Positions 61,380-64,000 of a stretch of 64,000 nucleotides of DNA are shown here, piece by piece (within the stretch, counting starts at the first letter, position 1; each line of letters begins with the position of its first letter). The stretch is from contig NC_066585.1 in NCBI RefSeq assembly GCF_024323335.1, forward strand, positions 79,125,609 to 79,189,608. Direction: 5' to 3'. The position numbers and the translations under genes are program-made. The notes below the pieces were generated by a model. That model made no database searches, was not told where the DNA came from, and was given only the letters and a program-made list of their open reading frames with translations. The stretch is from Lathyrus oleraceus. Lineage: Eukaryota; Streptophyta; Magnoliopsida; Fabales; Fabaceae.

Positions 61380-62640
61380 GGTGTAGAGACTTAAGGACAA
61401 TGCCATAGTTGAATTGGTATTTAGGAGGGAGCCTTTAGCCTATGTTCTTACTCCTTTAGTCTATGTTCTTACAATGCCCTTGGTGGCAAACTGAGTACCG
61501 AGAGCATTAACCTTTGGTCGATTTAAACTAGGATTCACGTATGAGTATCATTAATAACACTTTTATGAACTTTTATTTGATGATTGACTTTGTTTAAATT
61601 TTGTCTATGCAATCCAAGTTGCTTGAGGACAAGCAACAACTCAAATGTAGGCGAGTTCGATAAGTGGATATTTAGATCATTTTAAGTAATTTTCATGTTT
61701 ATTTATTTTATGTTTTAAGCCTCGTTTCCCCTCTTTATGTGTTTTCTGTATGTTTCATCAATTTTCAGGATAAAAGATCTGTTACGACCGAAAAGGAAGT
61801 AAAGAAAGGGAAAAGACGCAAAAGTTTGGAGTTTTGAAGTTTCCCATACAAAAATTAGGGGCTTACTACTAGCCTGAGCTACATGCCGTAGTGTGTGGTC
61901 CCATATTGGCTCCCCATAGAAAATCCGGGCATAGGCTATGGTCGGCTCGTAGCCGCCCCATGAGCCCAATTGAATTCTTTGATTTTTCAGGTGTTTCTTT
62001 TCCATCCCTTCCAATTTCAACTGATGTAATTGATTGAAAGATGTCTTTAATACTAAAAGGCATGACTTATGTGGAATAACCTATTTATAATGGGGATTAG
62101 GGGGAAACATTTAAGGGAGAACACTTTATCAAAGAATTGACGTGTCATTGTACTTCAATTCTCCATTGGAGTGAATTTAATCAAGTTATTGTTTTTATTT
62201 TCATTCAGGTTCTATTTCCTTTCCGTTATTATTATTTCTGCAAATCATGTATGCTATTTACACTTCCGCGGTTTTATCAACTTCTCTATCTCAAAAGTTT
62301 ATTAAAAGTTTAGGATCACGAGGACTGTCTCATGACAGACCTCATGTAGATTTTCTGATAAATTCATTACGAGAATATAGTAAAAATTGTCACGATGTTT
62401 CTATTTTTCAATGTTTAAGTTCGCTATGAAAGTAGATACAAATTAGATATCACATATATGTCGAAAGGGTATAGTGTGATATCTAAACAAAAAACACTAG
62501 ACTATTAAGTCGAGACGATGATAATATCTTGAATTTGATAAAGAAAACTTTATTTTTAATGATTGTTTTGAAATTTATTCGGAATAAATATATTGCACCG
62601 ACGAAAGTGGATAGTGTATTTGATCATAATAGGACAACAA
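61380..62640 (+). mobile_element. Athila/Ty3-gypsy-like 3' end with LTR fragment
   Basis: GCTTGAGGACAAGCAA at 61621-61636 matches the phrase just before the polypurine tract of the Athila element in this window (about 14544-14559). It is followed by a decayed AAATGTAGGCGAGTT and then a (T/C)GATAAGTGGATATTTAG start at about 61658. This is the usual beginning of a TGATAAGTGG-type gypsy LTR. The LTR's 3' end is not clear to me (somewhere beyond 62400). No internal coding domains remain. Confidence 0.55.
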
Positions 62641-62707
62641 ATATTTATTTTCAATTATATTTTATTTATGCCAATTAATGTATTTTCAGTGGTTACAAGC
62701 ATGATAA

Positions 62708-62891
62708 TGTTGGGCTTATTGTATTTTATGTAGTTGCATATATTACATACACTCATACTCTCTATTCTATACTATTTATATAGAAGTATTGTAAGTTCTA
62801 TTGTAAGAAAGAAATATTTTCAATAAAAATTCAGATTGCAAAATAGTATTTCTCCTATATTCTTCTCTATCACACTTTTGTTGTCCCAACA
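62708..62891 (+). repeat. Possible short solo LTR or TIR element
   Basis: A 184-bp stretch begins TGTTGGGC and ends GTCCCAACA, an inverted terminal match of TGTTGGG/CCCAACA. It contains ATTTATATAG (TATA-like) and CAATAAAA (poly(A)-like) in LTR order. The flanks (GATAA before, TATAT after) do not form a target duplication, so the call is tentative. Confidence 0.4.
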
Positions 62892-64000
62892 TATATTTCC
62901 CTATTATGTACAAAAAAAATCCTTTCTTTTGACTTGGAGTATCTTGTGCGTCCATATTCCTTTGAAGCTTATGTGTATTTATTTGTACATGGAGGTTATT
63001 AGAATATAAAGCAGCACCAATTGTCACAACACTAAGCTTTGGATGATTCACATGTTCCTCTTTGGGAATAAAAGAAGTGATGTCCTAAAACTCTCTTTTT
63101 CTTTCTTCTGCCAAGATTGGAAGATTGGTGTCACTGAGGTAGTATTTGATGGATAGCACTAACAACTTTGGAAAAGTGCAGTCATAGAAGAAGACACTTC
63201 TTCTTAACTTGTAGCTGAGCTCTAGTGATAATTTAAAGATTATCAATCGAATCAATACGAGGAGTAGAAACATATTTCACTTTCTTATGGAAGTTACAGA
63301 TATGCGAGTCACGTGACAAATAACATTTTCTTTATCTAGAAGTTATAAAATTTATAAGATCTTGGGTTGAGAATCCAGATGCTATAGTTAGTTAACTGAA
63401 TTATATTACTAAACTAAATTACATTGCACCATAAAATAATTAAATCATTTGAATGATTAATGAACTAAATCATTTAAAACAAACCATTCTAATTCATTTT
63501 AAACCAGTTTTTATTTTATAAATTGCTTTAATTATATAAATAATTTTGTTATCAAAAGAAGAAGAAGAATTGAGAGTGAAAAAAATAGAAATTAAAAAAT
63601 ATTTGTAATTATAAAAAATAAGAATAAAATTATAAAAAAAATATAGTTTTTAAAAAGAAAATCTGAAAATAAAATATTTTGTATTTATAAAAAAGATTGA
63701 AAATATTTTTTTATTCATTAAAAAAATATAATTTACTTTGAAATAAAAAAATATTTTTTTCAGAAAAATAAAAAATTATTGTTTTATCAAATAAAAAAAT
63801 ATTTCTTTTTTGAAAAAATAAAAATTTCAAAATAAATTTTTTTTTGTAGTGAAATATGTCCCCCCAAATTTTAAAATTTATTATTATGAAACTTTTTATA
63901 TAGAAAAAGAATATAATTATTTATTCTGAAATTTTTATTTTTTCATAAAAAAATTATTCTGGATTTTTTTTTTGAAAAATTAAAATTAAAATGATTTTTT
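62892..64000. other. AT-rich intergenic DNA, no gene recognised
   Basis: Short minus-strand frames exist but show no motif I recognise. From about 63480 the sequence is mostly A/T homopolymer-rich with recurring AAAATATTT phrases. Confidence 0.5.

Noticed and set aside
62776..63273. Minus-strand genes near the right end
   Set aside because: Short frames without recognisable motifs in AT-rich DNA; nothing supports coding function.

Overview
This window looks like nuclear DNA of a flowering plant, most likely a large-genome legume (Fabeae or a relative; this placement rests on remembered sequence feel, not on a search). It has no operons, bacterial promoters, CRISPR arrays or rRNA/tRNA genes. 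It consists of nested retrotransposons, a single spliced host gene and AT-rich intergenic DNA. Every element and gene I could orient lies on the + strand.

Layout: (1) 1-1233, a remnant that resembles a legume Ogre/Tat LTR. (2) 1234-16194, a decayed Ty3/gypsy element of the Athila lineage. Its 5' LTR is truncated, a TSD-flanked solo LTR (2941-4318) sits in gag, and two separate ORF3/env-like frames lie downstream of pol. (3) 16195-18898 plus 53495-54959, the two halves of a dead L1-type LINE. (4) 18899-53494, a SIRE/Maximus-type Ty1/copia element inserted in that LINE with a perfect 5-bp target duplication (GACAA). It carries gag, pol and a long env-like ORF. (5) 21469-45946, inside the copia gag, a head-to-tail array of a Tekay/Del-like chromovirus: five LTRs alternating with four internal regions. 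Only the outermost ends are flanked by a target duplication (GTCAG). (6) 54960-56397, AT-rich DNA with a minisatellite. (7) 56398-59400, an eight-exon gene for a calponin-homology-domain protein with a C-terminal membrane segment. (8) 59401-64000, AT-rich DNA with a degraded copia gag scrap, an Athila-like 3' end/LTR fragment and a possible short solo LTR.

Insertion order is directly readable: LINE first, then SIRE copia into the LINE, then the chromovirus into SIRE gag. The solo LTR entered the Athila element later than that element's own insertion.

The most unusual structure is the 24.5-kb chromovirus array. It behaves as one insertion that later grew at the DNA level. A single TSD pair brackets four internal regions, the repeat period is about 6.43 kb, and the three gag-bearing copies share the same two stop codons in gag and the same gag/pol frame break. 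Each copy also has private lesions. The LTRs carry a conspicuous cluster of six 14-bp palindromes (GTTAACCGGTTAAC) arranged as pairs 21 bp apart. I found no evidence of a new enzymatic system; the novelty is in the architecture.
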